Shown: positions 16,395 to 25,271, counted from the stretch's first letter. The stretch: DNA of 64,000 bases from CAYLLT01 sp964384465 (GCA_964384465.1 CAYLLT010000008.1:19839-83838); one strand, 5' to 3'. Notes: generated by a model from the letters alone, not told the origin. Program-made: numbers and translations.

Positions 16395-17234
16395 TCACCG
16401 TCGTCGCGGCCGGCGAATGAAGGGAAACGCCATGAGCAGCAGGGCCAGCGTGGAGGGCTCGGGCGCGGTTACGGCGACGTAGCCGATCTCGACCGAAGCG
16501 CCGGCCGAAGCCGTATCGTCGCTCAGGACAATCAGATTGGGCGTGGTGTAAGGATTGAACACCGGCACGGTCTCGTGAGTGTAGTCGCGCAGCGGTCCGC
16601 TCAGAATGAGCTGATTGTCCGCCAGCAAGTTGTATTCATCGCCTTTTATGACCAGCGAATAGTTTCTGATTTCGGCCGACGGTTCAAAGCCGGCGGTGCC
16701 CTCGGCGTGCGTGAACAGATCGGCGGCGTTTCCGCCATCGTCGTCGTAGGCCCATACTGCGTCTTCCCAAAACGCCAGTTCGATGCCGTGGCGATCCCGC
16801 GCGATGACGATGATGCTGAAGCCGGCGCGGTCGTCGAGGCCATCGCGATTGTCGTCGCGGGGCGATGGGTGGCTCTCGCTGAGGATGCGGACGCTGAAAT
16901 CGACGGTAAAGCCGGTGACGCGGTCCAGAATGCGCGGCATGTTGGGGTGCCGGCCGCCGAAAGGTATGAACGGCAGCCACGGAAAGTAGGTGAAGTAACC
17001 GGCGTGATCGTCGAGCCGGGCGTCCGTGTCGAGCGTGGTAATCCCGTCCGACGCGCTCTGAGCGGCTAGGTTCACGCCAAATGGCGGAAACGGGAAATAT
17101 GCGTAGACGAAACCCTGATCATCGGGCGTCTGCGTGCCCGCGCCGATGGAGCCGTCATACAGGACGTACGTTTGCGGAGTCTGCGCATCCGCGGCCGTCA
17201 CACCAATCAGGCAGGCCATCGTGTAGAGCAGCAT
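16395..17234 (-). CDS. PEP-CTERM sorting-domain secreted protein
   Basis: A 279-residue exported protein with a signal peptide (about 1-18, ending ADAQ) and a C-terminal sorting tripartite signal: Pro-Glu-Pro in APEPSTLALLLMAF, a short hydrophobic stretch and a basic tail PFIRRPRRR. The middle is a beta-rich domain of the choice-of-anchor type with aromatic-rich loops (FVYAYFPFPPFGVNL). GGAGG lies before the ATG. The exosortase that would process it is not in this window. A surface or matrix role is expected for the family. Confidence 0.8.
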   Translation of the reverse strand: MLLYTMACLIGVTAADAQTPQTYVLYDGSIGAGTQTPDDQGFVYAYFPFPPFGVNLAAQSASDGITTLDTDARLDDHAGYFTYFPWLPFIPFGGRHPNMPRILDRVTGFTVDFSVRILSESHPSPRDDNRDGLDDRAGFSIIVIARDRHGIELAFWEDAVWAYDDDGGNAADLFTHAEGTAGFEPSAEIRNYSLVIKGDEYNLLADNQLILSGPLRDYTHETVPVFNPYTTPNLIVLSDDTASAGASVEIGYVAVTAPEPSTLALLLMAFPFIRRPRRR

Positions 17235-17258
17235 GAATCGCCTCCAGCCCCCGGCCGT

Positions 17259-18230
17259 TCAACTCTTGGCGATATGACACGGGTGATGATAGATGTGCTC
17301 GGCGATATTGTCGGCGTATTTCTGCATCGCATCGTGGAGGATCGGCGGCTCATCCACTGCCGTATCGGGATCGACCAGGGGCCCCTTGACGATCAAACGG
17401 AAATAAAAGTTTTTACGCGATACAACAAACCCCTGTAAAATAGAGGCCCCGCAGCGCAGCGCGATCTGCATCGTTCCGGTCAGAAACTCCCGCTGCTGGC
17501 CGAACATGGTGACCGTCTCGGTCCGCAGGTGCGAGCCGCGGTCGCGCCAGACGTCCAGGGCCGTGGCCACGATATACCCATCGCGGAAGCACCGGTAAAT
17601 GTCGCGCGGATAGGTGTCGGCAAAGAACAGGCGGATCGAACGCAGCTCCGGGAAAGTCTCTTCGTATCGCTCCTGCACGTAACGCCGCAGCGGCCCTTCG
17701 TTCGGATCGCGAACGCCCGCCGCGCGATACCCCATCAGCGCCGCCAGCAGCACGAGCACGTGATGCGAGCCATAATGGCTCAGGCAGACGTACACGCCCT
17801 TGTCGCGGGCCAGGGCTGCGTCGAGGATCTCCTTATTCACGAACTTGATCCGCTTGAAGATTTTCTCGCGCGGGAGCTTATCGAAGATCAGGTAGAGCAG
17901 CTTGTCGCAGCGGATGCGCGTAAAATGCCTGCGGCAGGCCTGGCGGAGAAAGCGCTTGCTCCGGCGGTCGAGCGCTTCCCCGAAGATGTGCTTGAGCCGC
18001 TCGCGAAACCGCCGCCGGCGCTTGTAATTGATCAGCCACTCTAAGGTTCCGAAAAACTGCCCGAACTGGTACAGCCCCTTGAGCGAAAAGCAGACCGCCC
18101 AGCCCCAGATGAACCCCCGGACCAGCATGAATTTCGCGCGCGTCCAGACGCTCAACTCGGCGTCCTGGGCCGATTCTTTGGCGGACGGCGTATCCATCGT
18201 TGTAATCATCAGCGATCGCAACCATCGCAC
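17259..18230 (-). CDS. LpxL/HtrB-like lysophospholipid acyltransferase
   Basis: A 323-residue protein of the lipid A late-acyltransferase family. It has an N-terminal hydrophobic segment (about 32-52) and the catalytic block with a His-rich HX-type motif (VCLSHYGSHHVLVL, about 164-177), then an acceptor-binding segment (RDPNEGPLRRYVQ) and GTMQIALRCGASILQGFVV. In lipid A biosynthesis it would transfer a fatty acyl chain to a lipid A precursor. The absence of other lpx genes nearby leaves the acceptor open. The start among several in-frame ATGs is uncertain. Confidence 0.75.
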   Translation of the reverse strand: MRWLRSLMITTMDTPSAKESAQDAELSVWTRAKFMLVRGFIWGWAVCFSLKGLYQFGQFFGTLEWLINYKRRRRFRERLKHIFGEALDRRSKRFLRQACRRHFTRIRCDKLLYLIFDKLPREKIFKRIKFVNKEILDAALARDKGVYVCLSHYGSHHVLVLLAALMGYRAAGVRDPNEGPLRRYVQERYEETFPELRSIRLFFADTYPRDIYRCFRDGYIVATALDVWRDRGSHLRTETVTMFGQQREFLTGTMQIALRCGASILQGFVVSRKNFYFRLIVKGPLVDPDTAVDEPPILHDAMQKYADNIAEHIYHHPCHIAKS

Positions 18231-18338
18231 ATACTCTGGAACGGTCAGGCAGACGCCGACAAGCGATCAACTTTAACGCGACAACATGATGGCGTAAACT
18301 GTCGTGCCCCGAAGGGGCTGATTCAATGAGGTGGGACT

Positions 18339-19163
18339 TTGGCGTTGTATGACCAGCATCTGCACTCACGGCATTCCGTCGATTCCGAAGCTGATCCGGC
18401 GGAAAACGTCCGGCAGGCCATCGCCCGCGGTCTGGCCGGCCTGACCTTCACCGAGCATTTTGACAGCCACCCTACCGAGTGGCCGCTGTGCCGATTCGAT
18501 TACGAAAAAATCTCCGCCATGATCGCTTCTCTTCGCCGAGAATTCGGCGACCGCATTTTCATCGGCCTGGGCATCGAGATCTGCTACCAGCCCGAACAGA
18601 TGGACAAGATCCTCGCCTATCTCGACGCGCACGAATTCGACGTGGTGCTGTTCAGCGTTCACTGGTTCGGCGGCCGGGCGCTGCATGTCCGCGAGCACTG
18701 GGAGGGGCTGGACGTGAGCTCGGGTACGCGGGCTTATCTGGAGACCACTCTCGAAGCCGTCCGGTTCGCGGGCGAACTGGCGAAGAACGGCCGGCGGCCA
18801 TTTGACATTCTCACGCACCTCGATCTCGTGAAGCGGTACACGCAGCGGTTCTTCAAATCGTTCGACGTCCGCGCGCACACCGATCTGATCGATGAGATCC
18901 TCCGCGCGTGTCTCCAGGCGGATTTGGTGCCGGAGGTCAATTTGAGCAGCCTGCGGCAGCAGTTGTCCGAACCAATGCCGGCCGAATGGGTCGTCCGCCG
19001 GTATGCTGAACTGGGCGGGCAGGCCATGACCCTCGGCAGCGACGCTCATTCGAGCGAGGATGTCGGCGCCGGCCTCGCCGAAGCGGCGGCCATGCTCAAG
19101 CGGCATGGCATCCGCCAGCTCGCCGTTTTCAAAAACCGGCAACGAAGCGACGAGACGCTGTAA
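18339..19163 (+). CDS. PHP-domain phosphoesterase (histidinol-phosphatase-like)
   Basis: A 274-residue TIM-like PHP protein. Metal-binding motifs are visible: DQHLHSRHS (residues 5-13), TEHFDSHP, GIEICY, SVHWFGGR, ILTHLDLVKR and GSDAHSSEDVG. This arrangement matches the HisK-type histidinol-phosphate phosphatase. The his genes hisB, hisC and hisD lie about 26 kb away. The start is TTG, with GAGGTGG a few bases before it and no better ATG. Substrate is inferred from family only. Confidence 0.75.
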   Translation: MALYDQHLHSRHSVDSEADPAENVRQAIARGLAGLTFTEHFDSHPTEWPLCRFDYEKISAMIASLRREFGDRIFIGLGIEICYQPEQMDKILAYLDAHEFDVVLFSVHWFGGRALHVREHWEGLDVSSGTRAYLETTLEAVRFAGELAKNGRRPFDILTHLDLVKRYTQRFFKSFDVRAHTDLIDEILRACLQADLVPEVNLSSLRQQLSEPMPAEWVVRRYAELGGQAMTLGSDAHSSEDVGAGLAEAAAMLKRHGIRQLAVFKNRQRSDETL

Positions 19164-19172
19164 AAGGGTTTT

Positions 19173-21116
19173 ATGGCTATGCACGACTTCGCGATCTATG
19201 AGCCTGAAGCGAGAAAGATTGCTTTCGCGCACACCCGTCTCCGTTTCAAGCTGGCGATGATACTTTGCGTTTCGCTGACAACTTTCGCTCGTTCGCAAGA
19301 ACCCTCCGCAGCTATCGCCGCTCGCCTTGGACCGTCGCCCCCCGCCATTTCTTCGGTGGATCAGACTTACCTCACCCGGTTTGTTCGTCGCGTTATGACC
19401 CATGCCGCTCGTGATGGCCGGCACTACGAACCTGTATACGTCCCGGTGTCATTGCAGGAGTCGAACTGCCGCGCATCGGTCTCCCTCCGGCGAGCGGGAA
19501 AATTGATCGCCACGGCGGATTCCGATGCGTTGCCGGTCTTGCAGGCCTGCCGGCAGGCTGCTGAAGCCGCTCTCGATGCCGCACGCCGCAAAGGCTCGAT
19601 CGCCGAAGCTGACATCGCCGCCATGACCATAGAGATCGAATTGATCGGTCCCCGCGAGCGAGTCGGCAGCGGCAAAGATGCTCCCGAGCAAGTGGCGAAT
19701 CGTTTCGAGCCGGCCCTGCACGGCATCGCCGCCGCATTCGACGAGAAAGAGATCCTGGTCCGCCCGTCGCAACTGATTTCGATGGAGACTTTTTGTGACA
19801 ACGATGAGGAGCTCGACCATCAATGCAATCGGTACCAGATCGCGCTGGAGAACCTGCACAAAAAACTGGGATTGCTGGACGACCCGCCCGAGCGCAAGCC
19901 AGAAACGGTCGCGATCTGCCGGTTCCGGACGTTGCACTGGGTCGAGCCTCAGCCGGACGCCGAGCCGGTAGAACTGATTGCGGGTATGCGGCTCATCCGG
20001 CCGCGGGACGCTGCGCAGACTTCGCTGCCGGCCGTTGCGGACGATCTCGCCCGCTACCTGCGCTATCGACAGAATTCCGACGGCCTCTTCTCCTACGAGT
20101 TCCTCCCCGGCCGCGATATGTATTGGCCGAAGGAGCCGAATTGGGTCCGCCAGGCCGCCGCCGCGTGGGCCCTCGCCGCGCATGCCAGCCACCGGCACGA
20201 TCACGCTTCCGAGGAAGCATTCGCTCGCGCCATCGAGGCTTTCCGCAAAATGGTGCGGCCCCTGTCCGATTCGCGCGATGCCGCCTTCATCGCCACGCCC
20301 GACGGTCGCCATCCCCTCGGTGCGACGGCCCTGTTCTGCCTGGCGCTCATGAACTCCCCACAGGCCGACCGCGAGGCGGACTTGCTCGCGACGCTCCTCA
20401 ACGGCCTGGCCGCCATGCAGCGCGAGGACGGAAGCTTTCGCACGAACTTCCCGCCATCGGCGTCCGAATCCAGCCAGGATTATTTTCCCGGCGAGGCGCT
20501 GCTGGCGATCGCAAAGGAGTACGTCCTGACCCGCGATGCCAAATGGCGTGAGATCTGCGACCGCGCGCTGCCGTTCTACACCGCATATTTTCGCAAGAAC
20601 CGCCCGCCGGCGTTCGCGCCGTGGCATATGCAGGCCTGGGGCCGGCTCGCCCGCACCACGCAGCTCCGCCGCTATGCTGATTTCGTTTACGAATTGGCCG
20701 ACTTCATCGCCGCCACGCAGACTAAAGCCGAGGAGCCTCCCCTGGCTATCTATGACGGCGCATTCGACGTGCACGGCACCGGGCGGGGGGGTATTGCCAC
20801 CGCCGTCTATGTCGAGGGTCTGATCGAGGCGGCCCGCACCGCGCAGGCTCTGGGCGACCGCGACCGGGCCGAGCGTTATCGTGCCGCCATCCACAGGGCG
20901 TGCAGATTTCTCGTGCAGCTCCGCTTCCGGCCGGAAGAATGCTACTACGTGCAATCGCCCCGCGATGTGGTCGGGGCCATGCGCAACAGCCCCGCAGACC
21001 CCACGCTGCGCATCGATCACTCGCAACACGCGCTCTCCGCTCTGCTCGGTGCGGTTGAGCTTGCTCCCGAATCGCAGCCCGCGACCGACCAGGCACCCAA
21101 TGACTCCGGTCCATGA
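19173..21116 (+). CDS. Large exported protein with C-terminal (alpha/alpha) repeat domain
   Basis: A 647-residue protein with a hydrophobic segment at about 27-42 (FKLAMILCVSLTTFARS) that may be a signal anchor. An N-terminal domain (about 60-245) contains a beta-alpha pattern with CRASVSLRRAGKLIATAD, vaguely like AMMECR1 domains. The C-terminal 350 residues have repeated paired helices with Trp/Tyr/His (YFPGEALLAIAKEYVL, APWHMQAWGRLART, YDGAFDVHGTGRGG, RIDHSQHALSALLGAVEL), as in (alpha/alpha)6 toroid glycosidases or terpene-cyclase-like folds. Neither domain can be given a substrate. It overlaps the next gene. Confidence 0.6.
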   Translation: MAMHDFAIYEPEARKIAFAHTRLRFKLAMILCVSLTTFARSQEPSAAIAARLGPSPPAISSVDQTYLTRFVRRVMTHAARDGRHYEPVYVPVSLQESNCRASVSLRRAGKLIATADSDALPVLQACRQAAEAALDAARRKGSIAEADIAAMTIEIELIGPRERVGSGKDAPEQVANRFEPALHGIAAAFDEKEILVRPSQLISMETFCDNDEELDHQCNRYQIALENLHKKLGLLDDPPERKPETVAICRFRTLHWVEPQPDAEPVELIAGMRLIRPRDAAQTSLPAVADDLARYLRYRQNSDGLFSYEFLPGRDMYWPKEPNWVRQAAAAWALAAHASHRHDHASEEAFARAIEAFRKMVRPLSDSRDAAFIATPDGRHPLGATALFCLALMNSPQADREADLLATLLNGLAAMQREDGSFRTNFPPSASESSQDYFPGEALLAIAKEYVLTRDAKWREICDRALPFYTAYFRKNRPPAFAPWHMQAWGRLARTTQLRRYADFVYELADFIAATQTKAEEPPLAIYDGAFDVHGTGRGGIATAVYVEGLIEAARTAQALGDRDRAERYRAAIHRACRFLVQLRFRPEECYYVQSPRDVVGAMRNSPADPTLRIDHSQHALSALLGAVELAPESQPATDQAPNDSGP

Positions 21117-21727
21117 TGATGTATAATCCAAGTATGATCCGGCCGATTTCGTTGTGGGCTTCGCTTCTGTTTGCTTGCGGAGTTGCATTCTCCGCCTGCA
21201 ACAACACCGCGCGGGAATCGCAGAGTCCGCCTTCACATGGAGTACCGGTCATGAAAACTTTCACCGTTCGCAGCACCGCCTTCGATCAAAACCAGACCAT
21301 CCCCCGGAAATTTACCGGCGAAGCAGAGGATATCTCGCCGCCGCTGAGCTGGTCGGGTCTGCCCGAAGGAACGAAGGAGCTCGCCCTGATCATGGACGAC
21401 CCCGACGCTCCGCGCCCGCAGCCGTGGGTCCACTGGGTCATGTACCGGATCCCGGCCGACGCCCAGGGTTTGCCCGAGAACATCCCGCCCGACAAGCCGG
21501 TCTCAAACCCCAAAGGGGCATTGCAGGGCATGACCACCTTCGAGAAGATCGGCTACGGCGGACCCATGCCGCCGAAAGGCCACGGCCTGCACCACTACCA
21601 TTTCAAGGTGTACGCCCTGGACATCCCGCTCAATCTCGACCCCGGTAAAACCAAGCAGGCGTTACTCGAAGCGATGCAGGGTCACATTCTCGCCCAGGGC
21701 GAGCTGATCGGCACTTATCAGAGGTGA
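21113..21727 (+). CDS. YbhB/YbcL-family (PEBP) lipoprotein-like protein
   Basis: A 204-residue phosphatidylethanolamine-binding-protein-type protein. The N-terminus has a hydrophobic stretch ending at Cys (FACGVAFSACNN), which may be a lipidation site, though the -3 position is unusual. The mature domain shows the family signature ALIMDDPDAPRPQPWVHWVM and the C-terminal GHGLHHYHFKVYALD. Homologues bind small anionic or lipid ligands; the physiological role is unclear. It overlaps the stop of the upstream gene by 4 nt. Confidence 0.85.
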   Translation: MMMYNPSMIRPISLWASLLFACGVAFSACNNTARESQSPPSHGVPVMKTFTVRSTAFDQNQTIPRKFTGEAEDISPPLSWSGLPEGTKELALIMDDPDAPRPQPWVHWVMYRIPADAQGLPENIPPDKPVSNPKGALQGMTTFEKIGYGGPMPPKGHGLHHYHFKVYALDIPLNLDPGKTKQALLEAMQGHILAQGELIGTYQR

Positions 21728-21741
21728 TTCTGCTCGGGCAT

Positions 21742-21770
21742 GTAGCGGCGGCCCCCCGTGGCCGCCGGCG
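21742..21770 (+). repeat. Repeat family A, single arm
   Basis: Begins GTAGCGGCGGCCCCCCGTGG, identical to the left arm of the element at 2291; the right arm is not present. Confidence 0.6.
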
Positions 21771-21801
21771 GGTTCTCGCGAGAGCGAAAACTCGCATTAG
21801 C

Positions 21802-22419
21802 TCAACCCGATGCTTTCTGTAGCGCAAGCTGGTAAAAAGTCCGCCCCTCGCGACGGTATTTGATCTCAAAATTCGTCTCGACCTTCCCCTCGACCACACC
21901 CGCTTCGGGAACATCGAACGGCACCGGGATCAACCGTGTCTCCCCACCGGCGACCGCGCGGATGTGTTCGAAGTATTCGGCGTGATCGGTTTGAATCGCG
22001 ATCCGCCCGCCCGGTACCAGGGCGTCCACCGTCGCCGCCAGAAACGCCGGCTGAATCAACCGCCTTTTGTGGTGCCGCTTCTTCGGCCAGGGGTCGGGGT
22101 GATAGATGTGCAACATCGAGAGTGATGCCGCCGGAACGTGGTGCATCATCAGGTGCCGCGTATCCGTCCGCATCAGCCGAACGTTGCTCACACCCCAGCG
22201 GACCATGCGATCGGCCGCATACAGGTAAATCTTGTTGGCCCATTCGATGCCGAAGAAGTTACGCTCAGGATACGCCTGGGCCCGCCGCAGCAGAAAACCG
22301 CCCTTCCCCGCCCCGATCTCCATCTCCACCGGCCCATCGCGCCCGAACAGGGCACGAAAGTCCAGCACCTCGCCCGGCCCCGGCGGGGGAACCGTGATGT
22401 CCTCTATGGCCATCATCAA
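21802..22419 (-). CDS. trmB: tRNA (guanine-N7-)-methyltransferase TrmB
   Basis: Methylates G46 in the variable loop of tRNA. The 205-residue protein has the SAM motif MEIGAGKGGFLLRRA, then IEWANKIYLYAADR and the family signature HIYHPDPWPKKRHHKRRLIQ. A distal QTDHAEYFEHI segment fits TrmB motif VI. It is divergent from yggS, with about 110 nt between the starts. Confidence 0.95.
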   Translation of the reverse strand: MMMAIEDITVPPPGPGEVLDFRALFGRDGPVEMEIGAGKGGFLLRRAQAYPERNFFGIEWANKIYLYAADRMVRWGVSNVRLMRTDTRHLMMHHVPAASLSMLHIYHPDPWPKKRHHKRRLIQPAFLAATVDALVPGGRIAIQTDHAEYFEHIRAVAGGETRLIPVPFDVPEAGVVEGKVETNFEIKYRREGRTFYQLALQKASG

Positions 22420-22481
22420 AGATTATATTCCCTTGGCGTTACCCGCACGGCAACTGTCGATCGCCCACGACGGTATGGTCC

Positions 22482-22509
22482 GTTACAACTGACCCGCGGC
22501 GCGTATAAT
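22482..22509 (+). promoter_or_regulatory. Putative sigma-70-type promoter for yggS
   Basis: GTTACA (22482-22487) and a perfect TATAAT (22504-22509) are separated by 16 nt, 21 nt before the yggS ATG. Confidence 0.5.
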
Positions 22510-22530
22510 ATCGCGATCAAAGGCGGGTCA

Positions 22531-23268
22531 ATGCGACGCAAACTGGCTGACAATCTGAAACGCGTTCGAGAGCGGATCGCCGCCGCCACCCAGCGTGTCG
22601 GCCGCCGGCCCGATGCGATCCGCGTCGTCGCCGTCACCAAGTCCGTTGAAGTGGATGTGATCCGGACGGCCATCGAGATGGGTCTGACCGAGATCGGCGA
22701 AAGCCGCGTCCAGGAGTTGATCAAGCGGGCGGGAATGATCCACGAGCACCTGACGCGCCGCCGGAAACTGAATTCCGCCGACCCTCCGCCGGAGCCGCAC
22801 TGGCACATGGTCGGCCACCTCCAGCGAAACAAGGTCCGCGCCCTGCTGCCGTGGGTGCAGACCATCCACTCGGTGGACAGTCTCCGCCTGGCCGAGGAGA
22901 TCAGTGCCGAAGCCAGCCGGATGGGCCGGACCATCCCACTGCTGATCGAGGTGAATGTCGCCGGCGAAAAGAGCAAGTACGGCATCGCCGTCGGGGCGGC
23001 CACCCATTTCGTGGATCACATCCGGGAGCTTCCCGCGCTCCAGATCGTCGGCCTCATGACCATGGCCCCGCTCGAAGACGATCCCGAAACGGCCCGCATC
23101 CACTTCGCCCGGTTGCGCGAACTGTTCGAGGAAATCCGCGGCGAACGCATGGTCGGCCCCGAGTTCCGCGAATTGTCCATGGGCATGAGCCATGATTTCG
23201 AAGTCGCCATCGAGGAAGGCGCAACCATGATTCGGATCGGCACCGCGCTGTTCGACGGTGTCGCGTAA
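22531..23268 (+). CDS. yggS: YggS-family PLP homeostasis protein
   Basis: A 245-residue TIM-barrel PLP-binding protein with no known catalytic activity. The Schiff-base lysine is in VVAVTKSVE (about residue 36). Other signatures are LTEIGESRVQELIKR, HWHMVGHLQRNKVR, VNVAGEKSKYGI and ELSMGMSHDFEVAIEEGATMIRIG (split by the family gap). The start at 22531 is chosen because the upstream frame overlaps the trmB region on the other strand. It is followed by carA after 19 nt. Confidence 0.93.
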   Translation: MRRKLADNLKRVRERIAAATQRVGRRPDAIRVVAVTKSVEVDVIRTAIEMGLTEIGESRVQELIKRAGMIHEHLTRRRKLNSADPPPEPHWHMVGHLQRNKVRALLPWVQTIHSVDSLRLAEEISAEASRMGRTIPLLIEVNVAGEKSKYGIAVGAATHFVDHIRELPALQIVGLMTMAPLEDDPETARIHFARLRELFEEIRGERMVGPEFRELSMGMSHDFEVAIEEGATMIRIGTALFDGVA

Positions 23269-23287
23269 GATTCTGATAGGAGTGAGG

Positions 23288-24469
23288 ATGGGCCAGAAAG
23301 TCTGCAAACTCGCCTTGGAAGATGGCACCGTCTTCAGGGGAACAGCGTTCGGCGCCGACGGTACGCACGACGGCGAAGTCTGCTTCAATACCTCGATGGC
23401 CGGCTACCAGGAGATCCTCACCGACCCCTCCTACGCCGGTCAGATCGTCACCATGACCTATCCGCTTATCGGAAACTACGGCATCAACCTCGAAGATGTT
23501 GAATCGCGCGGGCCGCAGGTGGAGGGGTTCGTGGTCAAGGAACTGGCCCGGCGGCAGAGTAATTTCCGCGCCACCAGCAGCCTCGATAATTACCTGCGGC
23601 AGAACGGTATCGTCGCCATTCAGGGCGTCGATACGCGAGCGATTACGCGGAAGCTTCGCATCGAGGGGGCCATGCGCGGCTCGATCTCGACGGAAGTTCT
23701 CGATGATGCCGCACTGGTCGCCCGGGCACGGATTTGGCCCGGCCTGGTCGGACGGGATCTCGTCAAAGGTGTCGCCCCGCGCGAGGCGTTCGAATGGGAT
23801 CGCGGCTTCGAGAGTTCCTTCGCCATGGACGCCCGCCGGCGGGAGGGAACCCACACCGTCGTCGCCCTCGACTGCGGCATGAAGCAGAATATCCTCCGCA
23901 ATCTGGTCGAGACCGGCTGCAAAGTGACCGTCCTCCCGCCGACCACGCCTCCACGGGCCATCCTCGAACGGAAGCCCGACGGCGTCTTCGTCAGCAACGG
24001 CCCCGGCGACCCCGCCGCTGTCAGCTATGCCATCGACGCGCTTCGCGGCCTCATCGGTAAAGTGCCTATTTTCGGCATCTGCCTCGGCCATCAACTCCTC
24101 GGCCTGGCCCTGGGTGCAAAAACCTACAAGCTCAAGTTCGGCCACCGTGGCGGCAACCAGCCGGTCATCAACCTGGCCACCCGCCGCGTCGAGATCACCA
24201 GCCAGAACCACGGCTTCGCCGTCGATACCGACTCACTGGTCAAGGTCGGCGGCGTGCCCACGCACCAGAACCTGAACGACGCCACGCTCGAAGGCTTCTC
24301 GCACAGGGACCAGCCGATCTTCTCCGTGCAGTATCACCCCGAGGCCAGTCCCGGCCCGCACGACGCCACTTACCTATTCGATTGCTTCATCGACATGATG
24401 AAGACCGGCCAGGCCCCGACCGCTGAACAAATGGCCGCCGCCCAAGCCCGACTGGAAGGCAAGTCGTAA
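23288..24469 (+). CDS. carA: Carbamoyl-phosphate synthase small subunit CarA
   Basis: Glutaminase subunit for carbamoyl phosphate (arginine and pyrimidine pathways). It has the N-terminal CPSase domain (LEDGTVFRGTAFGADG, TSMAGYQEILTDPSYAGQIV, FVVKELARRQSNFRA) and a C-terminal class I amidotransferase domain with the nucleophile in FGICLGHQLLGLA, and the His-Glu pair in VQYHPEASPGP. The ATG at 23288 is within AGGAGTGAGG. Length 393 fits. The large subunit carB is not in the window. Confidence 0.96.
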   Translation: MGQKVCKLALEDGTVFRGTAFGADGTHDGEVCFNTSMAGYQEILTDPSYAGQIVTMTYPLIGNYGINLEDVESRGPQVEGFVVKELARRQSNFRATSSLDNYLRQNGIVAIQGVDTRAITRKLRIEGAMRGSISTEVLDDAALVARARIWPGLVGRDLVKGVAPREAFEWDRGFESSFAMDARRREGTHTVVALDCGMKQNILRNLVETGCKVTVLPPTTPPRAILERKPDGVFVSNGPGDPAAVSYAIDALRGLIGKVPIFGICLGHQLLGLALGAKTYKLKFGHRGGNQPVINLATRRVEITSQNHGFAVDTDSLVKVGGVPTHQNLNDATLEGFSHRDQPIFSVQYHPEASPGPHDATYLFDCFIDMMKTGQAPTAEQMAAAQARLEGKS

Positions 24470-24761
24470 TCGTGGTGTGCCACTGCTCTCAAGCAATACG
24501 CCGCCAGTCAGACGCTTCATCGTCAGCTCCTAACGGCATCTCGAAGTCAACAACGTCCGAAAATCTGATTTCCTCGTGGCGCAGTACATGCTCGACACCA
24601 TATCTTGCGGATGTGCGTGCCGAGTAAAATTTTTTTGAGTATTCGACTAATTTTTCACGGAATAACCTTGCAGCCGGTAGGAGAATGTGTTATTAAAACC
24701 CACGTTCAAACAGGTATAGACCTAAAAGTGGGGCCACCTCTCGGGATTCCAAAAGTGTCGC
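24470..24761 (+). other. AT-rich intergenic region before mraZ with a minus-strand ORF remnant
   Basis: 292 nt between carA and mraZ. It is more AT-rich than the flanks. On the - strand a frame of 66 sense codons runs from about 24689 to a TGA at 24489-24491, with no ATG near its upstream end; the encoded peptide includes REKLVEYSKKFYSART and HEEIRFSDVVDFEMPLGADD. Its A/T-ending codons are unlike the rest of the window. It may be a relic of a transferred gene, or chance. Confidence 0.35.
24668..24696 (+). promoter_or_regulatory. Possible mraZ operon promoter
   Basis: TTGCAG and TATTAA spaced by 17 nt, 65 nt before the mraZ ATG. The match to consensus is partial. MraZ family proteins bind GT-rich direct repeats in their own promoters; no clean repeat set is seen here. 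Confidence 0.3.
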
Positions 24762-25262
24762 ATGTTGCTGGCCGGGCGTTACGATCTGATCGTGGACAAC
24801 AAGAACCGGCTGTCCATCCCCGCGACGGTTCGCGCCGGTATGGACCCAGAACAGGACGGCACCGCTTTCTATCTGGTTCCCGGCAAGCACGACGGCACGC
24901 TACGGCTGTATGCCGACCGGTATTTTCAGCGGTACGCCGAACAGTGTGACCGGATGCTCAAGCCCGGTCCGAGGAAGGATGAGTTCGAGCTGCTCTTTTA
25001 CGCGATGGCCAGCCTGATGGAGCTGGACAAACAGGGGCGTGTGATCCTGCCCCAGTGGCTGTTGGACAAGGCGGTGATCGGCAGACAGGTTTGCCTGACC
25101 GGCTCACGCGATCATCTGGTGTTGTGGAACAGAGAGGCTTGCAAGACGTATCTCGATCGCAACTGGAACCGTCACGCGGATCTTTTTGAACTGGCCAGAG
25201 ACAATGGTCAGTCGGAGCGGCCTGCCGGTGCTGAGGGACAGACATACGGAACTACTCTTTAA
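24762..25262 (+). CDS. mraZ: Transcriptional regulator MraZ
   Basis: First gene of the division and cell-wall cluster. The 166-residue protein carries two AbrB/MraZ swapped-hairpin repeats with the conserved cores VDNKNRLSIPATVR (about 11-24) and MELDKQGRVILPQWL (about 86-100). In other bacteria MraZ forms a ring that represses its own operon. The C-terminal tail is hydrophilic and slightly longer than usual. A hairpin overlaps the stop codon. Confidence 0.95.
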   Translation: MLLAGRYDLIVDNKNRLSIPATVRAGMDPEQDGTAFYLVPGKHDGTLRLYADRYFQRYAEQCDRMLKPGPRKDEFELLFYAMASLMELDKQGRVILPQWLLDKAVIGRQVCLTGSRDHLVLWNREACKTYLDRNWNRHADLFELARDNGQSERPAGAEGQTYGTTL

Positions 25263-25271
25263 GTTCCGTAT
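25244..25271 (+). promoter_or_regulatory. Perfect hairpin across the mraZ stop codon
   Basis: Arms ATACGGAACT (25244-25253) and AGTTCCGTAT (25262-25271) with an 8-nt loop; the TAA at 25260-25262 lies inside it. There is no T-run after it, so it may act in RNA processing, attenuation or stability rather than termination. Confidence 0.55.

Noticed and set aside
19449..21236. 595-codon ORF on the - strand
   Set aside because: It is antisense to the 647-residue exported protein and results from high GC content; the composition is Arg/Gly/Gln-rich and shows no domain.
22138..22530. 131-codon upstream extension of yggS
   Set aside because: Overlaps trmB on the opposite strand and the putative promoter; the family start is at 22531.
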